DNA of 64,000 bases from Turnera subulata (taxonomy: Eukaryota; Streptophyta; Magnoliopsida; Malpighiales; Passifloraceae), in assembly GCA_028386065.3 (NCBI GenBank), contig JAKUCV010001762.1:6787-70786 (forward strand), given 5' to 3'. A model generated the notes under the pieces. That model saw nothing but the letters and a program-made list of their open reading frames with translations. It had not been told where the DNA came from and made no database searches. Position 1 is the first letter of the stretch. The number at the start of each line of letters is the position of its first letter. Both the position numbers and the translations under genes were made by a program. Below are positions 55,347-64,000 of this stretch, one piece after another.

Positions 55347-55817
55347 AACATCGATGTTCAAGTTTCCAACATCGATGTTCCTACCTTCAAACAAATTTCA
55401 AAAACAGGCAATAGCTCAAAACATCGATGTTGGCTTCCCAAACATCGATGTTCTTGTGACCGTTTCACTTAAAATCTTTTGCAGCATTAAAACATCGATG
55501 TTCCACTTTAAGACATCGATGTTCCTTCAATTATTTTTCTTCAGAACTTTGGCAGAGTCTCAGAACATCGATGTCCAAATGGTAAACATAGATGTTCTAA
55601 TGATGCTCATCTTTAATCTGTTTTGGCAGTGTTCCAAAACATCGATGTTCCATTGGTAAACATCGATGTTTTAGTGACCGTTGGACTCAATAATTCATAT
55701 TTGTTGTCAAGACATCGATGTTCACTTTGTAAAAATCGAAGTTCTTGTGACCGTTAGTCCAAAAAATTCAAATTTACTGGCTAAAACATCGATGTTCTAT
55801 CTCTAAACATCGATGTT
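55347..55817. repeat. Array of 14 AACATCGATGTT-type palindromes
   Basis: Copies start at 55347, 55368; 55420, 55441; 55491, 55512; 55564, 55585; 55638, 55659; 55711, 55732; 55785, 55806. Each pair is exactly 21 bases apart; pairs follow each other at 71-74 bases. Eight copies match AACATCGATGTT exactly; six have one or more changes. Spacers share GTGACCGTT. It lies in the U3 part of the LTR and may be a promoter-linked binding-site array. Confidence 0.92.
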
Positions 55818-56330
55818 GTACCGTTGTGAGCAGACACCTTTTTCAACTCCCCATGCTGTTTTGTCTAAAGGTATTTTGGATTGATTCCACAACGGTCATA
55901 CATGTTTTGGGACATATAAATAGAGTTATTGCACCTCTGTTTAACCACAATCAACTCTCTACATTTTAAGAATTCATTGTCATACATACATCACAATTTT
56001 TATGAGCCAATATCCTTGAGAATTGAGTGTTGCCTTTATAGAGCTTTACTTGTTACTCATTTCCACTCTTTAAGAGAGCTTTTGTTTGAGTGATTTTAAG
56101 TGTTGTCATACACCTTAAGGGAGGATTGTTCCCTTGTAGCAACTCATAGGAAGAGGGTCTTCTTTCCTTGAGAGAAGTCTTGAAGTGAGGTATCTTCAAG
56201 CAAGTAAGTAGAGTTTCGTGTGACTCGAGCTCTAAGTTTGTATATGGTTTGTTAAGCTCCCGGAAGCTTAACCTAGATAGTGAAATCTTCAAGAGAGTCT
56301 TTCGGAGGACTGGATTAGCCACACAAGTTG

Positions 56331-57460
56331 TGATACGATAGAAACCCTAGAATCAGCACTAGAATCTCCACAGTTCAGATTGTGGTCCCGACCTTCAATC
56401 TCAATCAAACTAATGCTATTCTCCACCCCTTATTCCTCCCAAATCAGCATGAAAGAAACAAGAAACTTCAAAAGCACAAAGATGGCGCCAATAATCTGAA
56501 ACCCTAATCAGCAAGAGAAACAGAAAATTAGCAATTAGGAATTAGAACACGCCACAAATTTAGTAAACTTGATAAGTAAATCTAATCCCTAGAATAAACC
56601 AAGAGAATCAGCACTCCTGGGTTCCAAGAGCATCAGCACTCAAGGAAATTATTTGAATCACTCAAACAAAAAGAACTCTCTCAAAAGAAACTCTATTTTT
56701 CATAAATCGTCTAACTCTTAAAATAACCCAAAAGTTTGGCTTTTATACTAGAATCCAAAACCCTAAAATAATACAATATTCTTGGAGGTACTATTCACGC
56801 GGTTACTATTCACATGAATAGTAACCCTAGCTCCCAAATGGGTTGGATTTGTAAATCCAATCACCTAATGGACTAGGCCTAATTAACTAAATTAAAACCC
56901 AACATAAATAAAGTCCTAGCCCAACAATTGTCCCCATTAATAACCCAACTAAATAAAATTAAAACCCACAAATAATAATACCCCAGATAATAAACTAAAA
57001 TCCACAAATAATAATAACCCAAATAATCCAACTAAGAATACTGAAGCCCAAATAAACCCAAACTGAATTTCTGGACAGAATCCATCCATCAACTTCAAGT
57101 GAATTTTAATCAATAAAAACGGCAGATTCAGCTTCTAAGCTCAACATCAAATTTTAGATCTCCGTCTTGTCTTTCCAGAGAGTCCAAGATCGCAGCAATC
57201 CGATTTGTAGAACTCGAGATATGAATTTATTTCCGAGACTGCATGCTCCAGGAATTTCTGCACATGATCTTTGCGTCCTTGGCTTTGATCTCCATCTCTT
57301 CTTGAATTTCTTGTGAGATCGAATGTTGGACTTAATTCTGAAAGTAAGCTTGCATTGTCCAAGCTTGTCTTTGCCACCATCATCCTGATCGATGCCTCCA
57401 AAGAAGCCTTTACATGCACCATTATCTAAGTCTCTAAGCTTGCCTAGCTGATTTGCATCA
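56331..57460 (-). repeat. K3 3' LTR (1130 bp)
   Basis: Plus-strand TGATACGATAG...ATTTGCATCA. Contains 'actattcac' and 'gaatagtaa' motifs near 56790-56825 and the ORF2 read-through region at 57154-57460. Confidence 0.9.
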
Positions 57461-57993
57461 TTCCCTCCCTCCTCAAAGCGATTCGTCCTCGAATCGATAC
57501 CTACAAAGTCAATAGGAGGAAATTCAGTAATATTGAATGTAGCATGAACACTATACTCACCTTGTGAATCAATCGTTATGCATAGAGGATCAAGCTTGTC
57601 GCGCCTAGCTTCTCCTCCCGGATCAAGCAATATGTAATTAGCATTCTTTTGTTCATCCCTAAAGATTAACTCAGAAGCATGCATAACAAGTAATTTATAT
57701 GGATGATAATCAATGAAACAAGCATTTAAATTACGTATCACGTTGTCCAATTTAGGCATTGCAATCACAGAAAAGGAACTTAAAACCTGATGCTCCTTTG
57801 TGATTGTAATCGGCGCCCCATATATAAATCCATCTTCCCCTTGGGCCGACAATCCTTTAGGACAAGCATCCCTAGAAACCTGCAAAAGAAACCTATCACA
57901 TCTAGAAAGACAAGGGTTAAGGTTAGCTTTAAACCAAGCTTCCTTGTACAAAAGTACAAACAAACTCTTTTTTCTCTCATATTCAACCCTCAC
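57154..57993 (-). CDS. K3 ORF2 (linker-to-tail fusion)
   Basis: Up to 279 codons, opening with a GTG inside the ORF1 stop overlap, so the true start is uncertain. RKKSLFVLLYKEAWFKANLN and LLQVSRDACPKGL resemble the pre-RT gypsy linker; ACFIDYHPYKLLVMHASELI and LLDPGGEARRDKLDPL are the shared middle; GEYSVHATFNITEFPPIDFV and RFEEGGNDAN are the post-integrase tail. It continues ~100 codons into the 3' LTR (IKSNIRSHKKFKKRWRSK, basic). Fully open, unlike the K1 and K2 copies. Function unknown. Confidence 0.65.
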   Translation of the reverse strand: MRVEYERKKSLFVLLYKEAWFKANLNPCLSRCDRFLLQVSRDACPKGLSAQGEDGFIYGAPITITKEHQVLSSFSVIAMPKLDNVIRNLNACFIDYHPYKLLVMHASELIFRDEQKNANYILLDPGGEARRDKLDPLCITIDSQGEYSVHATFNITEFPPIDFVGIDSRTNRFEEGGNDANQLGKLRDLDNGACKGFFGGIDQDDGGKDKLGQCKLTFRIKSNIRSHKKFKKRWRSKPRTQRSCAEIPGACSLGNKFISRVLQIGLLRSWTLWKDKTEI

Positions 57994-58796
57994 TTCTCCT
58001 CATTTGAGCCCTTTAATATAATTTCTTTTGAGAATTCTTTTAACTTTTTTCTTCTCTCACTCTCGGCATTCTCTTCCTTTTCTTTCTCCTCAAATTTTTC
58101 TTTTGAGCTCTCCTCTCCTTTTGCAAGGCTCTCATCCTTCCTTTCTAGCTCTCCTTTTGCAAAGCTCTTAGCCTCCCTCTCTAGCTCTCCTTTTGCAAGG
58201 CTCTCAGCCTTCCTCTCTTGCTCACGCTTTGCTTTAGCTTTGGCCTGCTCAGCTCGCCATGCTTCCGCTCTTCCTTTAATATGCAATTGATCTTCATCGA
58301 CTTCTTGTGGAGACAATGGCTGAAGGAAAAACCTCTGATTCCCCATGTATAATGAGTACCTACTCTTATCTCTCTCAAAAGCCACTCTTCTATCAAAATG
58401 CCAGGGTCTACCGAGCACTAGATGGTTCTCAACCATAGGCACAACATCACACAACTCTTGGTCGGAATACCTCCCAATGGAAAAAGAAACAAGGACTTGT
58501 TTAGTTACCTTGATCTCTCTCATGTCATTCTTCCCTTTTAGTTGATAGGGTCTAGGATGCATCATACACTCCAATCCTAGTGTGTCCACAATATGTGTAC
58601 TCACCATGTTGGTATATCTTCCTGCATCAACTTTCAAGCTACAAACCTTTTCCTTCACATAACATCTAGTATAGAAAATAACTTTTTGAGCTTCGGACAT
58701 CTTTTGAAGTCTGAGTGTGTAGAGTCTATCAAACTCTTCTTGATCATAGTATCTTCCACTAATGTATCTCGAATATTCCATGATCTTATCTTGCAA
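57990..58796 (-). CDS. K3 ORF1, protease-like
   Basis: 268 codons, open throughout. A short N-terminus (YSRYISGRYYDQEEFDRLY) precedes the retropepsin-like core: VCSLKVDAGRYTNMVSTHIV, EIKVTKQVLVSFSIGRYSDQ, VVPMVENHLVLGRPWHFDRR. The active-site motif is DAG, not D-[ST/G]-G followed by Ser, so cleavage activity is doubtful. Residues ~185-268 are a charged helical tail with three 12-residue repeats (AKGELERKAES type). Its TGA overlaps the first codon of ORF2 as GTGA. The capsid and zinc knuckle present in K2 are missing. Confidence 0.8.
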   Translation of the reverse strand: MQDKIMEYSRYISGRYYDQEEFDRLYTLRLQKMSEAQKVIFYTRCYVKEKVCSLKVDAGRYTNMVSTHIVDTLGLECMMHPRPYQLKGKNDMREIKVTKQVLVSFSIGRYSDQELCDVVPMVENHLVLGRPWHFDRRVAFERDKSRYSLYMGNQRFFLQPLSPQEVDEDQLHIKGRAEAWRAEQAKAKAKREQERKAESLAKGELEREAKSFAKGELERKDESLAKGEESSKEKFEEKEKEENAESERRKKLKEFSKEIILKGSNEEK

Positions 58797-59634
58797 GAAA
58801 GCGTTAGTAGAAAATAATTCCTCATGTGATTACACTCTCGTGTGTATTCCCTCGTTGGCAATTGATGTAATCACTCAGCCTTTTACCTCTCCTGATTCAA
58901 CTTCAGTTTATAAGTCAGGATCTAGATAAACAAATCAAACAAACAAAATCAGTAACGAAATTCTAAAAGAGAAACAAATAAACTCTAATAGAAGAAAAAG
59001 AAAGGCTAACAATTCTAGAAGCAAGATAGATTCTAAGAAGAAAAGAAAGATCACACACAGAACAAGGAATTGTATGTGATAGATTTCTGATCAAGTTGAG
59101 CAATTCTGAAACAATAATCACCCAACACAATAAAAAGCTCAATCAACACCAAATAAAAAGAAAGAAACAAAATTTGCAGAAAAAATTTCAATCTCCTTCC
59201 CTGCAACAGAATTTCAACAACTCTCCAACAACAAATCAACTTCTCATTTAATTCAAATTCAGCCAATCAATCAATAATTGACCACAACAATTCGGCCCAA
59301 TTCAGCTCCTGCAACAGAATTTTCCAAAATTGCAATTCCAATCAGCAAGAATAACAATTCCAGAAACCCTAATTTCAGAAATCCTAATTCTGCTCAAATC
59401 GACTAGCCTTGAGTTTTGCTTGGCTTTCTCTTTTTTTTTTTTATATTACTGTCGGCAATCTCAGAATAATAAAATTCAACTTTTTGTTTTATATATAGTG
59501 AACAGTAACGTCGACTAGGGTTTACTGTAGCAAACGAACAGAAAACTGAAAAACAACAAGAACAGGCCACGAATTGAATGAAAACAAAAAGAACAGAAAT
59601 AAAACAAAGGGATATAATTGATTGAAAACCTCAA
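58797..59634 (-). other. K3 leader
   Basis: Non-coding leader on the minus strand between the primer site and ORF1. It resembles the K1 leader from the ORF1 start through 'ctgatttaacttcag' and 'gaacagtaac' motifs but lacks the K1 minisatellite. Confidence 0.6.
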
Positions 59635-59651
59635 GCTTCGCTACCAAAAGA

Positions 59652-60782
59652 AGATACGGCAGAAACCCTAGAATCAGCACTAGAATCTCCACAGATCAGA
59701 TTGTGGTCCCGACCTTCAATCTCAATCAAACTGATGCTATTCTCCACCCCTTATTCCTCCCAAATCAGCATGAAAGAAACAAGAAACTTCAAAAGCACAA
59801 AGATGGCGCCAATAATCTAAAACCCTAATCAGCAAGAGAAACAAAAAATTAGCAATTAGGAATTAGAACACGCCACAGATTTAGTAAACCTGATAAGTAA
59901 ATCTAATCCTTAGAATAAACCAAGAGAATCAGCACTCCTAGGTACCAAGAGCATCAGCACTCAAGGAAATTGTTTGAATCACTCAAACAAAAAGAACTCT
60001 CTCAATAGAAACTCTATTTTTCATAAATCGTCTAACTGTTAAAATAACCCATAAGTTTGGCTTTTATACTAGAAGCCAAAACCCTAAAATAATACAATAT
60101 TCACGCAGGTACTATTCACGCGGTTACTATTCACGTGAATAGTAACCTTAGCTCCTAAGTGGGTTGGATTTGTAAATCCAATCACCTAATGGACTAGGCC
60201 TAATTAACTAAATTAAAACCCAACATAAATAAAGTCTTGGCCCAATAATTATCCCCATTAATAACCCAACTAAATAAAATTAAAACCCACAAATAATAAT
60301 ACCCCAGATAATAAACTAAAATCCACAAATAATAATAACCCAAATAATCCAACTAAGAATACTGAAGCCCAAACAAACCCAAACTGAATTTCTGGACAGA
60401 ATCCATCAATCAACTTCAAGTGACTTTTAGGCAATGAAAAAGGCAGATTCAGCTTCTAAGCTCAACATCAAAGTTTTAGGTCTCCATCTTGTCTTTCCAG
60501 AGAGTCTAAGATCGCAGCAATCCGAATTGTAGAACTCGAGATATGAATTTATTTCCGAGACTGCGTGCTCCAGAAATTTTTGCACATGTTCTTTGCATCC
60601 TTGGCTTTGATATCCATCTCTTCTTGAATTTCTTGTGAGAACGAATCTTGGACTTAATTCTGAAAGTAAGCTTGCCATGTCCAAGCTTGTCTTTGTCACC
60701 ATCATCCTCATCGATGCCTCCAAAGAAGCCTTTACATGCACCATTATCTAAGTCTCTATGCTTGCCTAGGTGATTTGCATCA
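59652..60782 (-). repeat. K3 5' LTR (1131 bp)
   Basis: Plus-strand AGATACGGCAG (first T replaced by A)...ATTTGCATCA. Next to the minus-strand primer site TTTTGGTAGCGAAGC (59635-59650). Confidence 0.9.
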
Positions 60783-60915
60783 AGTTGTGTGTGTGAACCA
60801 GTATAAATTTTGGTGTGTCCTTATTCTTTCAATTCCGCATTTATTTTCTGCAAGTTTTTGAATTTGTCTGAAAAACACTATTCACCCCCTCTAGCATAGG
60901 GCACCTGTTCTAACA

Positions 60916-60930
60916 ATTGGTAGCGAAGCC
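60916..60930 (+). promoter_or_regulatory. Copia-3 primer binding site
   Basis: ATTGGTAGCGAAGCC directly after the LTR end TCTAACA; one base different from the site in Copia-1, K2 and the LARD. Confidence 0.75.
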
Positions 60931-60970
60931 TAACTCTCTGAAAGACTTAACCGTTTGAGAGAAACTTTCC

Positions 60971-63875
60971 ACGGCTTCTTCAAGTAATTATGCAGGACTC
61001 TTCGAAGGACAATCAACCACTCGTCCACCGCTCTTTGATGGCACCAACTACAGCTACTACAAAGAGAGGATGAGAATCTTCCTCCAATCCAACAACTATG
61101 CTCTTTGGCGAATCATGAAGATCGGAGAGCAAATTCCGACGAAGAAAGTTGGTGAAACCACAGTGACAAAGACGGAGGCGGAGTATGACGCAGCAGACAT
61201 TACGATGGTTCAAAACAACGCCAAATCAATCAACATGCTGTATTGTGCAGTCAACCCCGATGATTATCGGAAAATCTTGATGCAGCAACAACCCTAGAAT
61301 TCCACTAGGATCACCTCTGCAACTAATTGATCCCAAAGACCTCCAATCTCCAATCAAACTAGGGTTTAGTATCCCTATTCTTCACCTCCTAAACTCAAGG
61401 ATTAGGCAACAAACAATGAGGAATACAAGGAGTTGATTAATCACCACAAGTAAATCACTTGATAAGAGAAATCAATCCTAAAGAGTAAAGCCAAGAGAAT
61501 CCCTCTCCTGTTTTTTATTGAATCTCTCAATCAAGAAGAACACTAAAGGTAAGCATTTAGCTTCCTTAAAATTACTCAAACTTCATGTATATTCTCATGT
61601 ATAATCTAATTTCAAACTTGATACATGGTTGGCTTTTATAGAAGCCAAAAAGCAAAGGATTGAATTGAAAATACAAGCACTAAACAAGCACTAAACATCT
61701 TTTGTTTTCTTTAATGCACACCAACCACACTAACACCAACCACACCAACCAAACTAGTGGGAATCTTTAGCTCCAAAGTGGATTTTCCAACCTGAAAATG
61801 AATAGTAAACGTCGGCCGTGAATAGTAATTTTCACAGTGAATAGTAACTCCCCGTTTGAATGGTAAAAATGGCTAATGATACAAGCAAGCCAGTACCAAG
61901 TGACGAAAATTACTATTCACTGCCGAAAATTACTATTCACGGCTGGCGTTTACTATTCATTTTTAGGTTGGAAAATCCACTTTGGAGCTAAAGATTCCCA
62001 CTAGTGTGGTTGGTGTGGTTGGTGTTAGCGTGGTTGGTGTGGTTGGTGTTAGTGTGGTTGGTGTGCATTAAAGAAAATAAAAGATGTTTAGTGCTTGTTT
62101 AGTACTTGTATTTTCAATTCAATCCTTTGCTTTTTGGCTTCTATAAAAGCCAACCATGTATCAAGTTTGAAATCAGATTATACATGAGAATATACATGAA
62201 GTTTGAGTGATTTTAAGGAAGCTAAATGCTTACCTCTAGTGTTCTTCTTGATTGAGAGATTCAATAAAAAACAAGAGAGGGATTCTCTTGGCTTTACACT
62301 TTAGGATTGATTTCTCTTATCAAGTGATTTACTTATGGTGATTAATCAACTCCTTGTATTCCTCATTGTTTGTTGCCTTATCCTTGAGTTTAGGAGGTGA
62401 AAAATAGGGATACTAAACCCTAGTTTGATTGGAGATTGGAGGTCTTTGGGATCAATTAGTTGCAGAGGTGATCCTAGTGGAATTCTAGGGTTGTTGCTGC
62501 ATCAAATCTCTTGCTGCACAACCGCAAAAGAAATGTGGGATAAGCTGGAGATCACCTATGAAGGAACCGATCAAGTTCGAGAGGCCAAAATCGACTCCCT
62601 CACTGCAGAATACGAACTCTTTCGCATGAAGGAGAATGAGAGGATTGAGGAGATGTTCGTTCGATTCTCCAAAATAGTAAACAACCTTCATGCTCTCAAG
62701 AAGGTCTACTCCGACAAGGACTTGGTCAGAAAAGTCCTTAGATGCCTCACTCCCGAATGGCGCTCTAAAGCCGATGCAATCTATGAAAAGATCGGGACTT
62801 CGAACACAACCATTGACGGTCTTAGAGGTAACCTTCTAACCTATAAAACTACTATTCTTAAAACCTCTTTGCAGGAACCAAAGAAGAAGGACATAGCTCT
62901 CAAAGCTTCTACCTTCAAGACGCAAGAGCTCACTGAATTGGACTCTAGCGATGACGATCAAGAACTTGGACTTGTCATCCGTAAATTCCACAAATTCATG
63001 AAGAAGAAATTTGAAAGGAAAGGAAGGAAGATGTTTGGTCCACCCAAGTGCTATGGGTGTGGAGAGATTGGGCACATCCAGCCCGTGTCCCAAAGAAAAG
63101 GAGGGAAAAGAAAAGAAGCCCTACAAGAAGCAAAGGGCATACATTTCTCCGGGAGGCGATTCCGGCGATGAATCATCCGACAGCGATGAAGAAGAGACGG
63201 CCAACCTATGTCTCATGACAAAAGAAGAAGAACCGGAAGAGGTAAGTACCACTTATCCAAACGAAGATTTTACACATGAAGAATTGCAAAATGCATTTGA
63301 TGAGCTTTATAGTGAATACATTTCTGCTTCTAAAGTTAATAAGGGTTTAAAGAAACAAATTACAACTTTAGAAAATGATGTGGAAAAATTGTCTAATGAA
63401 AATATAAAGCTTAAAGAAGAGAATAAATTCTACGGAAAGAAGAGTGCTAATGAACCGGAAAGTCCAATTAAGGAATGTGCATCATGTAAATCACTAAAGA
63501 AACAAGTTGAAGAACTTGAAACAAAAACTAAAGAGTGTTCATCATGCATATCTTTAAGGGAACAAATTGAAAAACTTGAAACAACTCTAAAGAAATTTAA
63601 TACCCCTCAAAAGAACCTAAATTCTCTCTTGGGTAATTTGCAATCAACCAAACATGGAGTAGGATTCAAAAATGAACCTAAGAAGAAAAAAATTGAGACT
63701 AAGCCTAGGAAACCTAAGGTTCAACCTAAGGAGAACAAGGTGAGTAAAGTGCACAAACATAGGCAATATAGTAACTATTATCAACCTAGAAGGATGCATA
63801 ACCCAAATGTTATTTGCCACTATTGTAACAGAGTAGGACACATTGCTCTTGTTTGCTTTACTAGGCATAGACATT
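60971..63875 (+). pseudogene. gag: Copia-3 gag, split by a foldback element
   Basis: The expected start codon is ACG at 60971 (the usual ATG appears mutated), followed by ASSSNYAGLFEGQSTTRPPL and FDGTNYSYYKERMRIFLQ. The frame is interrupted after 61277 by the foldback element and resumes at 62505 with SCCTTAKEMWDKLEITYEGT (UBN2 capsid). The first zinc knuckle (CYGCGEIGHIQ, ~63050-63080) is broken by a frameshift; the other frame continues with GDSGDESSDSDEEETANL, long coiled coils (63300-63600) and the second knuckle CHYCNRVGHIALVC (63817-63858). TAG follows at 63875. Confidence 0.82.
61278..62504. mobile_element. Foldback element with LTR-like ends (1227 bp)
   Basis: Two inverted arms (61278-61848 and 61910-62504) around a 61-base loop. 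Ends are TGATGCAGCAACAACCC and its inverse, and the target duplication is AATCT (61273-61277, 62505-62509). The left arm resembles the inverted 3' end of K1/K3 LTRs: TGAT-C-GCA..AACCCTAGAAT, 'gataagtaaatc', 'ccaagagaatc', 'gaatagtaa'. So the unit looks like two LTR 3' halves head to head. The right arm is longer through extra GTGGTTGGTGT repeats (62000-62065). No coding capacity. Confidence 0.8.
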
Positions 63876-64000
63876 AGGCACAAGAAGAAGCTTATTACCG
63901 GCATGCCCCTAACACTCAAGGACCCAAAAAGATTTGGGTACCAAAATCTCATTGATCTGCTTTTGTAGGTATGCTTGAAGGCATCAAGTGTATTTTGGTA
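63876..64000 (+). other. Copia-3 gag-protease junction, to window edge
   Basis: After the gag stop the text reads APNTQGPKKIWVPKSH, the usual stretch just before copia protease, then TGA. The element continues outside the window. Confidence 0.6.

Larger units (their letters stand above)
56331..60782 (-). mobile_element. K3: complete antisense gypsy derivative
   Basis: 4452 bp with two LTRs (57460 to 56331, 1130 bp; 60782 to 59652, 1131 bp) and a perfect target duplication AGTTG (56326-56330, 60783-60787). On the minus strand: primer site, leader, protease-type ORF1, ORF2, polypurine tract. There is no gag capsid, RT, RNase H or integrase. Same family as K1. Confidence 0.9.
55076..60915 (+). 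repeat. Copia-3 5' LTR, split by K3
   Basis: TGTTAGAACTCATG...CTGTTCTAACA. Left part 55076-56330, right part 60783-60915. Carries the palindrome array. The text before and after K3 joins over the AGTTG duplication. Confidence 0.85.
55076..64000 (+). mobile_element. Copia-3: sense copia element, 5' part
   Basis: A 5' LTR (55076-60915, ~1383 bp without K3), primer binding site, and gag running to the window edge. It cuts the Sirevirus-like ORF at 55075. K3 is nested in its LTR and a foldback element in its gag. The gag has a UBN2 domain and two zinc-knuckle positions, as in Sirevirus-type copia elements. Confidence 0.85.

Noticed and set aside
55347..55817. CRISPR-like regular repeats
   Set aside because: The repeat is only 12 bp, spacers are related to each other, the array lies in a copia LTR and the host is a plant. 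The minisatellite at 35952-36128 was rejected for similar reasons.

Overview
The window looks like repeat-rich, heterochromatin-like DNA from the nuclear genome of a flowering plant, probably a dicot with a large genome. The evidence is nested Ty3/gypsy and Ty1/copia LTR elements of plant types, a caulimovirid-type endogenous pararetrovirus, plant-style Helitrons, AT-rich spacers and a 993-base assembly gap. I see no convincing intact host gene. Identifications rest on reading motifs by eye; no searches were run.

Layout. (1) 1-7.4 kb: an antisense copia element (Copia-1) is cut by a gypsy deletion derivative (Gypsy-1), whose leader is cut by an antisense Tekay-type LTR. (2) 7.4-17.8 kb: a decayed sense copia element (Copia-2) carries an almost full-length, heavily mutated pararetrovirus flanked by 20-bp direct repeats. 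(3) 17.8-25.3 kb: one unassigned coding-like exon, then two non-autonomous Helitrons carrying exon pieces of an RPA-like OB-fold protein. (4) 25.3-30.6 kb: a young, nearly intact chromodomain gypsy element (Gypsy-2) with 426-bp LTRs and a TTTGA target duplication. (5) 32.1-50.7 kb: a large non-autonomous LTR element (here 'LARD') with LTRs of about 2.9 kb, TTGTG target duplications, and a 2.6-kb interior with no sense gag-pol but two antisense ORFs, each behind its own TATA box. Its 5' LTR holds a back-to-back pair of short gypsy derivatives (K1 antisense, K2 sense); its 3' LTR holds a copia solo LTR that contains the gap. (6) 51.8-64 kb: the 3' end of an antisense Sirevirus-like element with an extra ORF is cut by Copia-3 (sense). 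The Copia-3 LTR is cut by gypsy derivative K3, and its gag by a 1.2-kb foldback element.

How the parts relate. K1, K2 and K3 share one architecture: gag and/or protease ORF, then a second ORF that joins the pre-RT linker to the post-integrase tail and runs into the LTR, with reverse transcriptase and integrase core absent. They must therefore have depended on enzymes from another element. Only Gypsy-2 carries a near-complete enzyme set, and one RT catalytic aspartate in it is replaced. The most unusual signals are: a phased array of 14 AACATCGATGTT-like palindromes in the Copia-3 LTR (21-bp spacing inside pairs, 71-74 bp between pairs); ten short hairpins in each LARD LTR, one pair with a compensated stem change; the antisense genes of the LARD; and the foldback element, whose two outer ends both look like LTR 3' ends yet sit in a canonical 5-bp target duplication.
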